A stretch of DNA of 64,000 bases from contig NZ_BSTL01000026.1 in NCBI RefSeq assembly GCF_030269485.1, positions 62,001 through 126,000 on the forward strand. Direction: 5' to 3'. The stretch's first letter is position 1, and each line of letters starts with the position of its first letter. Below, piece after piece: positions 26,038 through 34,592 of this stretch. A program made the translations under genes and the position numbers. The notes below the pieces were generated by a model. It was given only the letters and a program-made list of their open reading frames with translations. It was not told the DNA's origin and searched no databases. Origin of the DNA: Actinoplanes sp. NBRC 103695 (lineage in GTDB: Bacteria; Actinomycetota; Actinomycetes; Mycobacteriales; Micromonosporaceae).

Positions 26038-27045
26038 ATGACCACGATGACCGTCAAGGCGCCGGCGATCGGGTCCTTCTTCAAGGCCCGCGAGCTCGGC
26101 ATCGTGCTCGCGCTGGTCGCGCTGGTCGGGTACACCGCGATCGGCAACCCGCGCTTCCTGTCCGGGCAGAGCATCCGCGACATCCTGCTGAACACGGCCA
26201 TCCTCGCGGTGATGGCGGCCGGCCAGGCGGTCGTGGTGATCACCCGGAACATCGACCTCTCGGTCGGCTCGGTGCTCGGCCTGAGCGCGTTCGCCGTGGC
26301 GACGATGATGAGCGCCAACCCGGACCTGCCGATGATCGTGGCGCTGCTGGCCGGCCTCGCGGTCGGCGCGGTCTGCGGCCTGCTCAACGGCGTGCTGGTC
26401 CGGTACGGCCGGGTGCCCGCCCTGGTGGTCACGCTGGGCACGCTGTACATCTACCGCGGCCTCGCCTACTCCTGGGCCGGCGGCTCGCAGGTCAACGCCG
26501 ACGAGCTGCCCCGGCACTTCCTCAGCTTCGCCAACGACTCGCTGCTGGGCATCCCCTGGCTGGTGCTGATCGCGATCGTCGTGGTCGGCGGCGTCTCGCT
26601 GATGATGCGCAACTACCGGGTCGGCCGCGAGCTCTACGCGATGGGCTCCAGCCCGCCCGCCGCCGAACTGGCCGGCATCAAGGTGGCCCGCAACCTGCTG
26701 GGCGCGTTCCTGCTCAGCGGCGCGCTGGCCGGCCTGGCCGGGGTGCTGTTCGCGGCCCGCTTCGGCACGGTCGACGCGGCCGCCGGCACCGGCTACGAGC
26801 TGAACGTGGTGGCCGCGGTCGTGGTCGGCGGGGTGGCCGTCTTCGGCGGATCCGGCTCGGTCTGGGGCGCCGGACTGGGCGCGCTGCTGCTGACCGTGAT
26901 CGGCAGCGCCCTGGCCGTGCTGGACATCAACCAGTTCTGGCAGCAGGCGATCGTCGGCGCCCTGATCGTCCTGGCCATCGGCGCCGACCGCCTGGTCGCG
27001 GTCCGCCTGGCCCGCTCGCTCCGGAAGAGGGACTCCCATGTCTGA
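26038..27045 (+). CDS. Sugar ABC importer permease 1
   Basis: 335-residue RbsC-type permease with about nine hydrophobic segments (LGIVLALVALVGYTAI; TAILAVMAAGQAVVVI; ...). It contains the family stretch VVVITRNIDLSVGSVLGLSA and the C-terminal AAVVVGGVAVFGGSGSVWGA. The 58-bp gap before it contains a small inverted repeat GAAC-N7-GTTC (25983-25997), and the start has a GGAGGGG site. It should pair with permease 2 as a heterodimer. Confidence 0.9.
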   Translation: MTTMTVKAPAIGSFFKARELGIVLALVALVGYTAIGNPRFLSGQSIRDILLNTAILAVMAAGQAVVVITRNIDLSVGSVLGLSAFAVATMMSANPDLPMIVALLAGLAVGAVCGLLNGVLVRYGRVPALVVTLGTLYIYRGLAYSWAGGSQVNADELPRHFLSFANDSLLGIPWLVLIAIVVVGGVSLMMRNYRVGRELYAMGSSPPAAELAGIKVARNLLGAFLLSGALAGLAGVLFAARFGTVDAAAGTGYELNVVAAVVVGGVAVFGGSGSVWGAGLGALLLTVIGSALAVLDINQFWQQAIVGALIVLAIGADRLVAVRLARSLRKRDSHV

Positions 27046-28039
27046 GCTGCGCAGGCCCGGATCGAGGCGGGCACTGGGTTGGGACTCCATCATCGTCGCG
27101 CTGACGGTGGTCGTCCTGATCATCGCCTCCTTCGCCGTGGAGAACTTCGGCACCAGCCGGAACTTCACCTTCCTGGCCCTCGACCTGCTCCCGATCGCGC
27201 TGGTCGCCCTGCCGATGACGTTCATCATCGTGACCGGCGAGATCGACCTGTCGGTGGCCAGCACGCTGGGCTTCACCAGCGCGCTGATGGGCACGTTCTG
27301 GACACACGGCCTGAGCATCGAGACGATCATCCCGCTCTGCGTGGTGATCGGCGCGATCCTCGGCGCGGTGAACGGCTTCCTGGTCACCGGCCTAGGCCTG
27401 CCGTCGCTCGCGGTCACCATCGGCACGCTGGCGTTCTACCGCGGCCTGGCCCTGGTGGTGCTCGGCGACGGCGCGGTGGCCGACTTCCCGGCCGCCTACA
27501 CCGGCTGGGTCACCGGGAACATCGGTGGCGGCTCGATCCCGAACGTACTCATCCTGCTCGTGATCCTGGCCCTGATCTTCGGCGTCATCCTGCACGCCAC
27601 GCCGTTCGGCCGCTCGCTCTACGCTATCGGCGCGAACGCCCAGGCCGCGCACTTCTCCGGCATCCGGGTGGCCAGGACCAAATTCTGGCTGTACGTGGTC
27701 AGCGGCGCCGTGGCCGGCCTCGTCGGGGTGCTGTGGACGTTGCGGTACTCCAGTGCCCGTGCCGACAACGGCGCCGGGCTGGAACTCGCGGTCGTCGCGG
27801 CCGTCCTGCTCGGCGGCGTCTCCATCTTCGGCGGCAAGGGCACGCTGCCCGGCGTCCTGGCCGGCGTGGTGCTGCTCGCCGCCCTGCAGAACGCGCTGCG
27901 CCTGGAGGACGTCTCCGGCCAGGCGCTCAACATCGTCACCGGTGTCCTGCTGGTGGCCTCGGTCCTCCTGCCCAACATCATCACCTCGATCCGCACCACC
28001 TGGCAGCGGCGTCGTCTCCGATCCGCCGCCGCTCACTGA
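27038..28039 (+). CDS. Sugar ABC importer permease 2
   Basis: 333-residue RbsC-type permease whose start overlaps permease 1 by eight bases. It has the matching motifs FIIVTGEIDLSVASTLGFTS and VAAVLLGGVSIFGGKGTLPG, and about eight to ten membrane segments. Two distinct permeases with one fused double ATPase is the arrangement described for the Rhizobium RhaSTPQ rhamnose importer. Confidence 0.9.
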   Translation: MSELRRPGSRRALGWDSIIVALTVVVLIIASFAVENFGTSRNFTFLALDLLPIALVALPMTFIIVTGEIDLSVASTLGFTSALMGTFWTHGLSIETIIPLCVVIGAILGAVNGFLVTGLGLPSLAVTIGTLAFYRGLALVVLGDGAVADFPAAYTGWVTGNIGGGSIPNVLILLVILALIFGVILHATPFGRSLYAIGANAQAAHFSGIRVARTKFWLYVVSGAVAGLVGVLWTLRYSSARADNGAGLELAVVAAVLLGGVSIFGGKGTLPGVLAGVVLLAALQNALRLEDVSGQALNIVTGVLLVASVLLPNIITSIRTTWQRRRLRSAAAH

Positions 28040-28070
28040 GAACGAATCCCCTCCAGTCAGGAGCTTGAAG

Positions 28071-29150
28071 ATGAGCAACTCCACACGCCGCCGCGTCCTC
28101 GCCGCGGCCGCGGCCTCGGTCGCGCTGTTCAGCGCCGCCGCCTGTAGCGGCGGCACCACGCGGGACAACCAGGGCGACGCCGGCGCCGCGCCGTCGAGCG
28201 GCGCCAGCGCCGACCCGAACGCGAAGCTGAAGGAGGGCATCAAGATGGCCTTCCTGCCCAAGCAGCTGAACAACCCGTACTCCGACGTGGAGACCAGCGG
28301 CGGCAAGGTCGCCATCGACGAGCTCAAGGGCGAGTACAAGCTGGTCGGCCCGAACGACGCCAGCGCCTCCTCGCAGGTCAGCTACATCAACACGCTGATC
28401 CAGCAGCAGCAGGACGTGATCGCGATCGCGGCCAACGACCCGAACGCGGTCTGCCCGTCGCTGAAGCAGGCCAAGGCGGCCGGCATCAACATCGTCGGCT
28501 TCGACTCGGACGCCGCCAAGGAGTGCCGCGACGTCTTCATCAACCAGGCCACCACCCAGGGCATCGGCGAGAGCCTGGTGAAGATGGCCAACGAGCTGGC
28601 CGGCGGCGAGGGCGAGATCGCCATCCTGTCCGCCACGCCGAACGCCACGAACCAGAACGCCTGGATCGACGTCATGAAGACCGAGCTGGCCAAGCCGGAG
28701 AACAGCAAGCTCAAGCTGGTCAAGACCGCGTACGGCAACGACGACGACCAGAAGTCGTTCCAGGAGGCCCAGGGCCTGTTGCAGTCGTACCCGAACCTCA
28801 AGGTGATCGTCTCGCCGACCACGGTGGGCATCGCCGCGGCGAGCCGCTACGTGAGCAGCTCCAGCTTCAAGGGCAAGGTCCAGGTCACCGGCCTCGGACT
28901 GCCGAACCAGATGCGCCAGTACGTGAAGGACGGCACCGTCAAGAAGTTCGCCCTGTGGAACCCGGCGGACATCGGTTACCTGGCCGCGTTCGCGGGTGTC
29001 GCTCTCGCCTCCGGCCAGATCACCGGCGCCGAGGGTGAGAAGTTCAAGGCCGGTAAGCTCGGTGACTACACGATCGGCAAGGACGGCGAGATCGTGCTCG
29101 GCCCGCCGACCGAGTTCACTCCCGAGAACATCGACCAGTTCAAGTTCTGA
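28071..29150 (+). CDS. Sugar ABC importer substrate-binding lipoprotein (rhamnose)
   Basis: 359 residues, ATG 28071 with GGAG upstream. A signal peptide with twin-Arg-like start (MSNSTRRRVLAAAAASVALF) ends in the lipobox SAAAC, so the mature protein is membrane-tethered. The type-I sugar-binding fold follows: IKMAFLPKQLNNPYSDVETS, YINTLIQQQQDVIAIAANDP, GINIVGFDSDA, EIAILSATPNATNQNAWIDV. The NNPYSDV opening and the CRDVFINQATTQGIG stretch fit RhaS-type proteins. It is placed directly before rhaM and rhaI. Confidence 0.92.
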   Translation: MSNSTRRRVLAAAAASVALFSAAACSGGTTRDNQGDAGAAPSSGASADPNAKLKEGIKMAFLPKQLNNPYSDVETSGGKVAIDELKGEYKLVGPNDASASSQVSYINTLIQQQQDVIAIAANDPNAVCPSLKQAKAAGINIVGFDSDAAKECRDVFINQATTQGIGESLVKMANELAGGEGEIAILSATPNATNQNAWIDVMKTELAKPENSKLKLVKTAYGNDDDQKSFQEAQGLLQSYPNLKVIVSPTTVGIAAASRYVSSSSFKGKVQVTGLGLPNQMRQYVKDGTVKKFALWNPADIGYLAAFAGVALASGQITGAEGEKFKAGKLGDYTIGKDGEIVLGPPTEFTPENIDQFKF

Positions 29151-29165
29151 GTCCCGTTCACCGCG

Positions 29166-29480
29166 ATGCCACGATACTGCTTCGAACTCCGGGTCCGCCC
29201 CGAGCGGATGGCGGAGTACGTGGAGCGGCACCAGGCCGTGTGGCCCGAGATGCAGGACGCACTTCGGGCCACCGGCTGGCGCAACTACTCGCTCTTCCTC
29301 CGCGACGACGGGCTGCTGATCGGCTACGTCGAGGCGGACGATCTCGGGGCGTCCCAGGCGGCGATGGAGGCGCTGGACGTCAACACCCGCTGGCAGGCCG
29401 AGATGGCGGAGTTCTTCGACGGCACCACGCCGGCGGAGGGCTTTCCGCTGCTCACAGAAGTCTTTCATTTGGAGTTGTGA
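29166..29480 (+). CDS. rhaM: L-rhamnose mutarotase
   Basis: 104-residue ferredoxin-like protein that interconverts the alpha and beta anomers of L-rhamnose. Recognised from RPERMAEYVERHQAVWPEMQ (catalytic His), WRNYSLFLRDDGLLIGYVEA and TRWQAEMAEFF. Normal length for RhaM/RhaU. Its stop overlaps the rhaI start by one base (TGATG), so translation is coupled. Confidence 0.95.
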   Translation: MPRYCFELRVRPERMAEYVERHQAVWPEMQDALRATGWRNYSLFLRDDGLLIGYVEADDLGASQAAMEALDVNTRWQAEMAEFFDGTTPAEGFPLLTEVFHLEL

Positions 29481-30637
29481 TGACCGACGTCAAACGCGCT
29501 CTCGCCGCACAGCGCATCGAGACCCCGTCCTGGGCCTTCGGCAACTCGGGCACCCGCTTCAAGGTGTTCGCCCAGGCCGGCGTGCCCCGCTCCCCGGAGG
29601 AGAAGATCGCGGACGCGGCGGTCGTGCACAGGTTCACGGGTGTCGCACCGACGGTCGCCCTGCACATCCCGTGGGACAAGGTGGACGACTACGCGGCGCT
29701 GTCCGCGTACGCGCAGGAGCAGGGTGTCGAGCTCGGCGCCATCAACACCAACGTCTTCCAGGACGACGACTACAAGCTGGGCTCGGTCACCAACCCCGAC
29801 CCGGGCATCCGCCGCAAGGCCACCGACCACCTGCTCGAGGCCGTGGACATCATGGACGCCACCGGCTCGCGGGACCTGAAGCTGTGGTTCTCCGACGGCA
29901 TCAACTACCCCGGCCAGGACGACCTGCGCAACCGGCAGGACCGGCTGCACGCGGCGCTGCGCGAGGCGTACGACCGGCTCACCGGCGACCAGCGCATCCT
30001 GCTGGAGTACAAGCTGTTCGAGCCGGCCTTCTACGCCACCGACGTCCCCGACTGGGGCACGTCGTACGCGCACTGCATCGAGCTCGGCGAACGGGCCACC
30101 GTCTGCATCGACACCGGCCACCACGCGCCCGGCACGAACATCGAGTTCATCGTCGCGTTCCTGCTCCGCCAGGGAAAGCTCGGCGCCTTCGACTTCAACA
30201 GCCGGTTCTACGCCGACGACGACCTGATGGCCGGCGCCGCCGACCCGTTCCAGCTGTTCCGCATCATGTACGAGATCGTCCGCGGCGGCGCGCTCGACCC
30301 GGCGTACGGCATCAATTTCATGCTCGACCAGTGCCACAACATCGAGGCGAAGATCCCGGCGATCATCCGTTCGGTGATGAACATCCAGGAGGCCACCGCC
30401 AAGGCCCTGCTGATCGACCGGGACGCGCTGACCAAGGCACAGAACGACGGCGACGTGCTCGAGGCGAACGCGGTGCTGATGGACGCCTACAACACCGACG
30501 TGCGGCCGCTCCTCGGCGAGGTCCGCGCCGACGCCGGGCTCGACCCGAATCCGGTCGCCGCCTACAAGCGCAGCGGCTACCAGGAGAAGATCGTCGCCGA
30601 GCGCGTCGGCGGCGAGCAGGCCGGCTGGGGCGCCTGA
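29480..30637 (+). CDS. rhaI: L-rhamnose isomerase (Pseudomonas stutzeri/RhaI class)
   Basis: 385-residue TIM-barrel metal-dependent isomerase converting L-rhamnose to L-rhamnulose. Diagnostic strings are SWAFGNSGTRFKVFAQAGVP, HIPWDKVDDY, GAINTNVFQDDDYKLGSVTN, LKLWFSDGINYPGQDD and the metal-site strands ILLEYKLFEPAFYATD (Glu), VCIDTGHHAPGTNIE (Asp, His) and FNSRFYADDDLMAG (Asp). This class differs from the E. coli RhaA class and is the usual actinobacterial form. It is the last gene of the rightward operon; 34 bases separate its stop from the convergent chemoreceptor stop. Confidence 0.95.
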   Translation: MTDVKRALAAQRIETPSWAFGNSGTRFKVFAQAGVPRSPEEKIADAAVVHRFTGVAPTVALHIPWDKVDDYAALSAYAQEQGVELGAINTNVFQDDDYKLGSVTNPDPGIRRKATDHLLEAVDIMDATGSRDLKLWFSDGINYPGQDDLRNRQDRLHAALREAYDRLTGDQRILLEYKLFEPAFYATDVPDWGTSYAHCIELGERATVCIDTGHHAPGTNIEFIVAFLLRQGKLGAFDFNSRFYADDDLMAGAADPFQLFRIMYEIVRGGALDPAYGINFMLDQCHNIEAKIPAIIRSVMNIQEATAKALLIDRDALTKAQNDGDVLEANAVLMDAYNTDVRPLLGEVRADAGLDPNPVAAYKRSGYQEKIVAERVGGEQAGWGA

Positions 30638-30671
30638 CCCGGCTCCTGGGTGATAAGTGCCCGGCCGAGGC

Positions 30672-31964
30672 CTAGCCGGACGTCCGCGCGTTGGCGGTGA
30701 GGCGGTCCAGGGCGGCGAGGACATCGTTGCCCGCCGCCGACGCGGTGGACAGCTGCCGGGTGATCTCGGCCAGCACGGCGGCCTGCTCCTCCACCGACGC
30801 GGCGATGGCCACCTGAACCTCGTTGATCTCGGCGACGGCCGAGGTGGTGGAGGCGAAACCGGACGCCGCCGCCTCGGTCTGGCCGGTGATCGCGTCGATG
30901 ACCGCGGTCACCTTGCTCGCCGAGTCCGCGGTCTCGTTCGCCAGCTGCTTGACCTCGCTGGCCACGACGGCGAAGCCCTTGCCCAGTTCGCCGGCCCGGG
31001 CCGCCTCGATGGTGGCGTTCAGCGACAGCAGGTTGGTCTGTCCGGCCAGCTGGGCGATGAACGCGTTGACCTCGGCGATCTCGCCCACCGAGGACTGCAG
31101 GCCGACCATCCGCTCGGTGGCGCCGGCGGCGACCTCGCGCCCGGACTGACCGATCCCGGCAGCGTGGTTGGAACGTTCAGCGATGTCCCGGACGGCCGCG
31201 GACATCTGCGACAACTCCCGGTCCACCGCGGCGACCGCGTCGATGGCCTGGCGCGCGCCGGTGGCGACCTGCGCGGCGTCCTGGGCGATCCGGGCCGCGT
31301 CCTCGACCGCCTTGGCCGCCCGCACCCGCTCGGCGTCCATCTCGCGCCGCTTCGCCGCCTGGTCGAGGTCGTCGAGCTCGTGGCGGGCCCGCTCGGCCTC
31401 CGCGGTCTGGTTCTCGGCCTCCCGCTCCACCTGCTCGGCGAAGTGCCAGAAGAACAGGATCCCGACGATCTCCAGGATCAGGGCGGAGGCGTGGATGGCG
31501 ACCATGCCGAGCGCGTCCCGGTGGCTGGTGTGCATGCCGAAGGCGTGCTCGGGGCTGACCAGGCCGACCACCGCGTGGTGCACGACCACGACGAGGACCG
31601 AGGCGATCAGCGGCGCCCACGACTGGTAGAGGGCGACCAGGATCAGGATGGCGTAGAGGTGCAGGTGCGCGTCGACCCGGCCGCCGGACAGCTCGATCAG
31701 CACGAACGTCGACCCGATCAGCCCGAGAGCGGCCAGGCCCGCGCGCACCGGCGGGGACGTGGCCATGGTCGCGCCGAAGGCCACCAGGGCGACGACGAGG
31801 GGCAACGCGAGCGCCTCCCAGGCCGGTTGCGGGCCGAACAGGCCGACCGCCAGCAGGAAGGGCACATGCAGCCAGAGCACCCGGGACACCACGCGGTGCC
31901 GGGCGACCCAGGACTCGGGGGACAGCCGTGCGCCGCGGGGCAGACGCTGAGCGAGGGTCGTCAC
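30672..31964 (-). CDS. Methyl-accepting chemotaxis protein
   Basis: 430 residues, GTG start. The N-terminal ~190 residues are about six membrane helices ([64 protein letters not shown]; ...), with no periplasmic ligand domain. A long coiled coil follows ([28 protein letters not shown]), then the conserved signalling hairpin [20 protein letters not shown]...[14 protein letters not shown]. The receptor probably senses a membrane or internal signal and signals to CheA/CheW. It is divergent from the ABC/decarboxylase operon, with a 108-bp gap, and could sense the same compound; this is only positional inference. Confidence 0.9.
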   Translation of the reverse strand: MTTLAQRLPRGARLSPESWVARHRVVSRVLWLHVPFLLAVGLFGPQPAWEALALPLVVALVAFGATMATSPPVRAGLAALGLIGSTFVLIELSGGRVDAHLHLYAILILVALYQSWAPLIASVLVVVVHHAVVGLVSPEHAFGMHTSHRDALGMVAIHASALILEIVGILFFWHFAEQVEREAENQTAEAERARHELDDLDQAAKRREMDAERVRAAKAVEDAARIAQDAAQVATGARQAIDAVAAVDRELSQMSAAVRDIAERSNHAAGIGQSGREVAAGATERMVGLQSSVGEIAEVNAFIAQLAGQTNLLSLNATIEAARAGELGKGFAVVASEVKQLANETADSASKVTAVIDAITGQTEAAASGFASTTSAVAEINEVQVAIAASVEEQAAVLAEITRQLSTASAAGNDVLAALDRLTANARTSG

Positions 31965-32039
31965 ACAATGAAGAATCGGCCACCGTAGGCCCGCCCTGAG
32001 AAATTTCGGGTACCTGTTCGACGGAGATCGAAGGGCTTG

Positions 32040-32055
32040 TGTGCGATGCCGCACA
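32040..32055. promoter_or_regulatory. Inverted repeat upstream of the ABC/decarboxylase operon
   Basis: TGTGCG-ATGC-CGCACA, a perfect 6-bp inverted repeat, 17 bases before the binding-protein ATG. A second short repeat TTCGA-N6-TCGAA lies at 32017-32032. They could be operators; no regulator gene adjoins. Confidence 0.35.
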
Positions 32056-32072
32056 GGTATTGACTTGTTCCT

Positions 32073-33044
32073 ATGCGATGGAACCGGGTCACCGCGGCCG
32101 TCGGCGCCTTTCTCCTGCTGTCGATCACCGCTTGCGGAAATAACCGGACCGAGGGCGGGAACGGGCTGGAGAAGAAGTCGATCACCGTTGCCGCGCTGCC
32201 GCTGCTCGACGTCGTCGCGCTGCATATCGCGCAGGAACGGAAACTGTTCGAGGCCGAGGGTCTCGACGTGACGATCGAGCCTGTCGCGCAGAGTCTGGCG
32301 GCCCTGCCCGCGCTCAAGAACGGCCAGATCGACGTGATCGCCGGCGGCAATTACGTGACCTTTCTGCAGGCACATCAGAAGGCCACGATGAAACTGCGCG
32401 TGCTGGCCCCGGCCGCCGCCGTCGCGCCGAAATTCCTGCAGCTCGTGGTGCTTCCCGATGCGCCGATCACCACGGCGGCCGACCTTTCCGGCAAGACCGT
32501 CGCGGTGAACATCCTGAACAACATCCAGTCGTTGACCTTCGCCGAGCTGCTCAAGGCGGACAACGTCGATCCGGCGAGCGTGAAATACCGCGCCGTGCAG
32601 TTCCCGCTGATGGACAAGGCGCTGGCCAACCGGGACGTGGACGCGGTGCTGACCGCCGAGCCGTTCGGCACCGTGATCACCGGCAGGCTGCCCGCCCGGA
32701 TGGCCCTGGACGCGGGGACGGGCCCGGTCGCAGGCCTGCCGATCAGCGGCTACCTGTCGACCGACGAGTGGACCACGAAGAACCCGAAGTCCGCGGCCGC
32801 CTTCCAACGGGCGATCATGAAGGGCCAGGCGCTGGCCACCGGCGACCGCTCGCTGGTCGAGCGGCTGCTGCCCGGATACGCCAAGGTCGACGCGGCCACC
32901 GCCAGGAGCGCGCAGTTGCCCGGCTACCCCACCGCGAACGACGTCGCGGGGATCCAGCGCCTCGCCGACCTGATGACCGCGCAACGCCTGCTTCCCGGGC
33001 CGATCGACGTCAAGACCGTGATGTTCACCCCGCCGGCCGCATGA
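32073..33044 (+). CDS. ABC importer substrate-binding lipoprotein (SsuA/NMT1 type)
   Basis: 323 residues. Signal peptide [17 protein letters not shown] and lipobox SITAC give a lipoprotein. The NMT1/ThiY/SsuA-like fold follows: [73 protein letters not shown] and [19 protein letters not shown]. This class binds sulfonates, thiamine precursors, aromatic or aliphatic acids and similar. It leads an operon with two permeases, a ThDP decarboxylase and an ATPase. The stop overlaps a 14-codon mini-ORF (33041-33085). Confidence 0.88.
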   Translation: MRWNRVTAAVGAFLLLSITACGNNRTEGGNGLEKKSITVAALPLLDVVALHIAQERKLFEAEGLDVTIEPVAQSLAALPALKNGQIDVIAGGNYVTFLQAHQKATMKLRVLAPAAAVAPKFLQLVVLPDAPITTAADLSGKTVAVNILNNIQSLTFAELLKADNVDPASVKYRAVQFPLMDKALANRDVDAVLTAEPFGTVITGRLPARMALDAGTGPVAGLPISGYLSTDEWTTKNPKSAAAFQRAIMKGQALATGDRSLVERLLPGYAKVDAATARSAQLPGYPTANDVAGIQRLADLMTAQRLLPGPIDVKTVMFTPPAA

Positions 33045-33085
33045 TCACTCACTCCGCCAGGCCGCCACGCGGGCCGGTCGCATGA
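33041..33085 (+). other. 14-codon mini-ORF from a duplicated permease start
   Basis: Reads [14 protein letters not shown] and stops. It resembles the first 14 residues of the next gene, MITRSGRLLRGLAG, and the DNA shows a ~41-bp imperfect tandem repeat (33041 and 33082). It overlaps the preceding stop and the next start by ATGA at both ends, so ribosomes could pass through it. Whether it is translated is unknown. Confidence 0.5.
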
Positions 33086-33846
33086 TCACCCGCTCCGGCC
33101 GGCTGCTCCGCGGGCTGGCCGGGGTGGCGGCCGCGATCGCGCTCAGCGAGCTGCTCGCCGCGACCGGCGCGATCCCCCGCGAGTTCCTGCCGCCCGCCTC
33201 GGCCGTGCTGGCCCGGGCGGCCCGGCTGCCCGCCGAGCCGGACTTCCTCACCGACCTGGCCACCACGCTGACCGCCTGGGCCGTCGGGCTCGCCCTGGCC
33301 GTGGCGATCGGCGTGACGCTCGGCCTGCTGCTCGGCGGCGTCCCGGCGATCGGCGCCGCACTGCGACCGGTGCTCGAGTTCCTCCGGCCGATCCCGTCGG
33401 TGGCGCTGATCCCGCTGGTCAGCCTGATCCTCGGCGCCGGGATGACGACCGAGGTCACGCTGATCGTCTACGCCGCGGTGTGGCCGGTGCTGTTCAACAC
33501 GATCTACGGGCTGGGCGAGGTGGATCCGGCGCCGAAGGACACGCTGCGGGTCTTCGCCTTCGGGCGGGCCCAGGTGATGTGGCGGGTGTCGCTGCCCGCC
33601 GCCGCGCCGTTCATCGCCACCGGCGTCCGCCTGGCCGCGGCGGTCGGGCTGATCCTGGCGGTCGGCAGCGAGATCCTCGCCGGGTTCGGCGACGGGCTGG
33701 GCGTGTTCATCGCGCAAGCCCAGCAGGCGGTGGCCGGAACCCTGGACGTGCTGGCCGGCACGGTGTGGGCGGGCACGATCGGCCTGCTGGTGAACGCGGC
33801 GCTGGCCGGTGGCGAGCGACGCCTCTTCGGGTGGCACGCGCGATGA
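33082..33846 (+). CDS. ABC importer permease (SsuC/TauC type) 1
   Basis: 254-residue BPD-type inner-membrane permease. It has six or so hydrophobic segments and the EAA-type loop: DPAPKDTLRVFAFGRAQVMWRVSLPAAAPFIATGVRLA, plus LRPIPSVALIPLVSLILGAG, which is typical of nitrate/sulfonate/taurine-class importers. It overlaps the next permease by ATGA. The two permeases differ from each other, so the channel is a heterodimer. Confidence 0.9.
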   Translation: MITRSGRLLRGLAGVAAAIALSELLAATGAIPREFLPPASAVLARAARLPAEPDFLTDLATTLTAWAVGLALAVAIGVTLGLLLGGVPAIGAALRPVLEFLRPIPSVALIPLVSLILGAGMTTEVTLIVYAAVWPVLFNTIYGLGEVDPAPKDTLRVFAFGRAQVMWRVSLPAAAPFIATGVRLAAAVGLILAVGSEILAGFGDGLGVFIAQAQQAVAGTLDVLAGTVWAGTIGLLVNAALAGGERRLFGWHAR

Positions 33847-34592
33847 AGTGGGTGGCGTCCCTGCTGATCGTGGCCGCTTGGGAGGCCGCCGCCCGGCGTA
33901 CCCGGGATGTGTTCTTTCCACCGCCCTCGGCGATCGTCTCGCGGATGCACGAGCTGTGGTTCAGCGGACCTCACGTGCTGACCACCGGCGCGACGGAGAA
34001 CCTGCTGCCCAGCCTGGGCCGGATGGCCGCGGGCCTGGCCCTCGCCGCCCTGGCCGGGGTCGGGCTCGGGCTCGCGCTGGGCCGTTCCGTTCGCACCATG
34101 GCCTACCTGGACCCGCTGCTCCAGTTCGCCCGGGCCATCCCGCCGCCCACCCTGGTGCCGGTCTTCATCGTGCTGATGCACCTGGGCTCGCCCATGCAGA
34201 TCGCGTCGATCGCGGCCGGCGCGGTCTGGCCGATCCTGCTCAACACCGCCGACGGCGCCCGCTCGGTGGATCCGGTGCAGATCGCCACCGCGCGGGTGTT
34301 CCGGGTCGGCGCCGCCGCCCGGCTGGGCCGGATCATCCTGCCCTCGGCGCTGCCCAAGATCTTCGCCGGGCTGCGGCTGAGCCTGTCGCTGGCGCTGATC
34401 CTGATGGTCTTCTCCGAGCTGCTGCCGGGCACCGCGAACGGGATCGGGTTCCAGCTCACCGACGCGCAGAGCCGGTCCGACCTGCCCACGGTGTGGTCGG
34501 CGATCGTGCTGCTCGGCGTGCTCGGCTACCTGCTCAACACGCTGCTGCTCGTGGTGCAACGCCGCGCGCTGCGACGGCATCGGAGGTCTTGA
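33843..34592 (+). CDS. ABC importer permease (SsuC/TauC type) 2
   Basis: 249 residues with the same family pattern: FFPPPSAIVSRM near the N-terminus, FARAIPPPTLVPVFIVLMHLGS, and the coupling loop DPVQIATARVFRVGAAARLGRIILPSALPKIFAGLRLS. Five to six membrane helices. The next gene, the ThDP decarboxylase, starts on the base after its stop codon. Confidence 0.9.
   Translation: MKWVASLLIVAAWEAAARRTRDVFFPPPSAIVSRMHELWFSGPHVLTTGATENLLPSLGRMAAGLALAALAGVGLGLALGRSVRTMAYLDPLLQFARAIPPPTLVPVFIVLMHLGSPMQIASIAAGAVWPILLNTADGARSVDPVQIATARVFRVGAAARLGRIILPSALPKIFAGLRLSLSLALILMVFSELLPGTANGIGFQLTDAQSRSDLPTVWSAIVLLGVLGYLLNTLLLVVQRRALRRHRRS

Noticed and set aside
28523-29038. Many long open frames on both strands inside real genes, for example within the binding-protein and glycosidase genes
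   Set aside because: High GC at third positions keeps other frames open. They are Arg/Ala/Pro-rich, match no family and lie wholly inside well-recognised genes.
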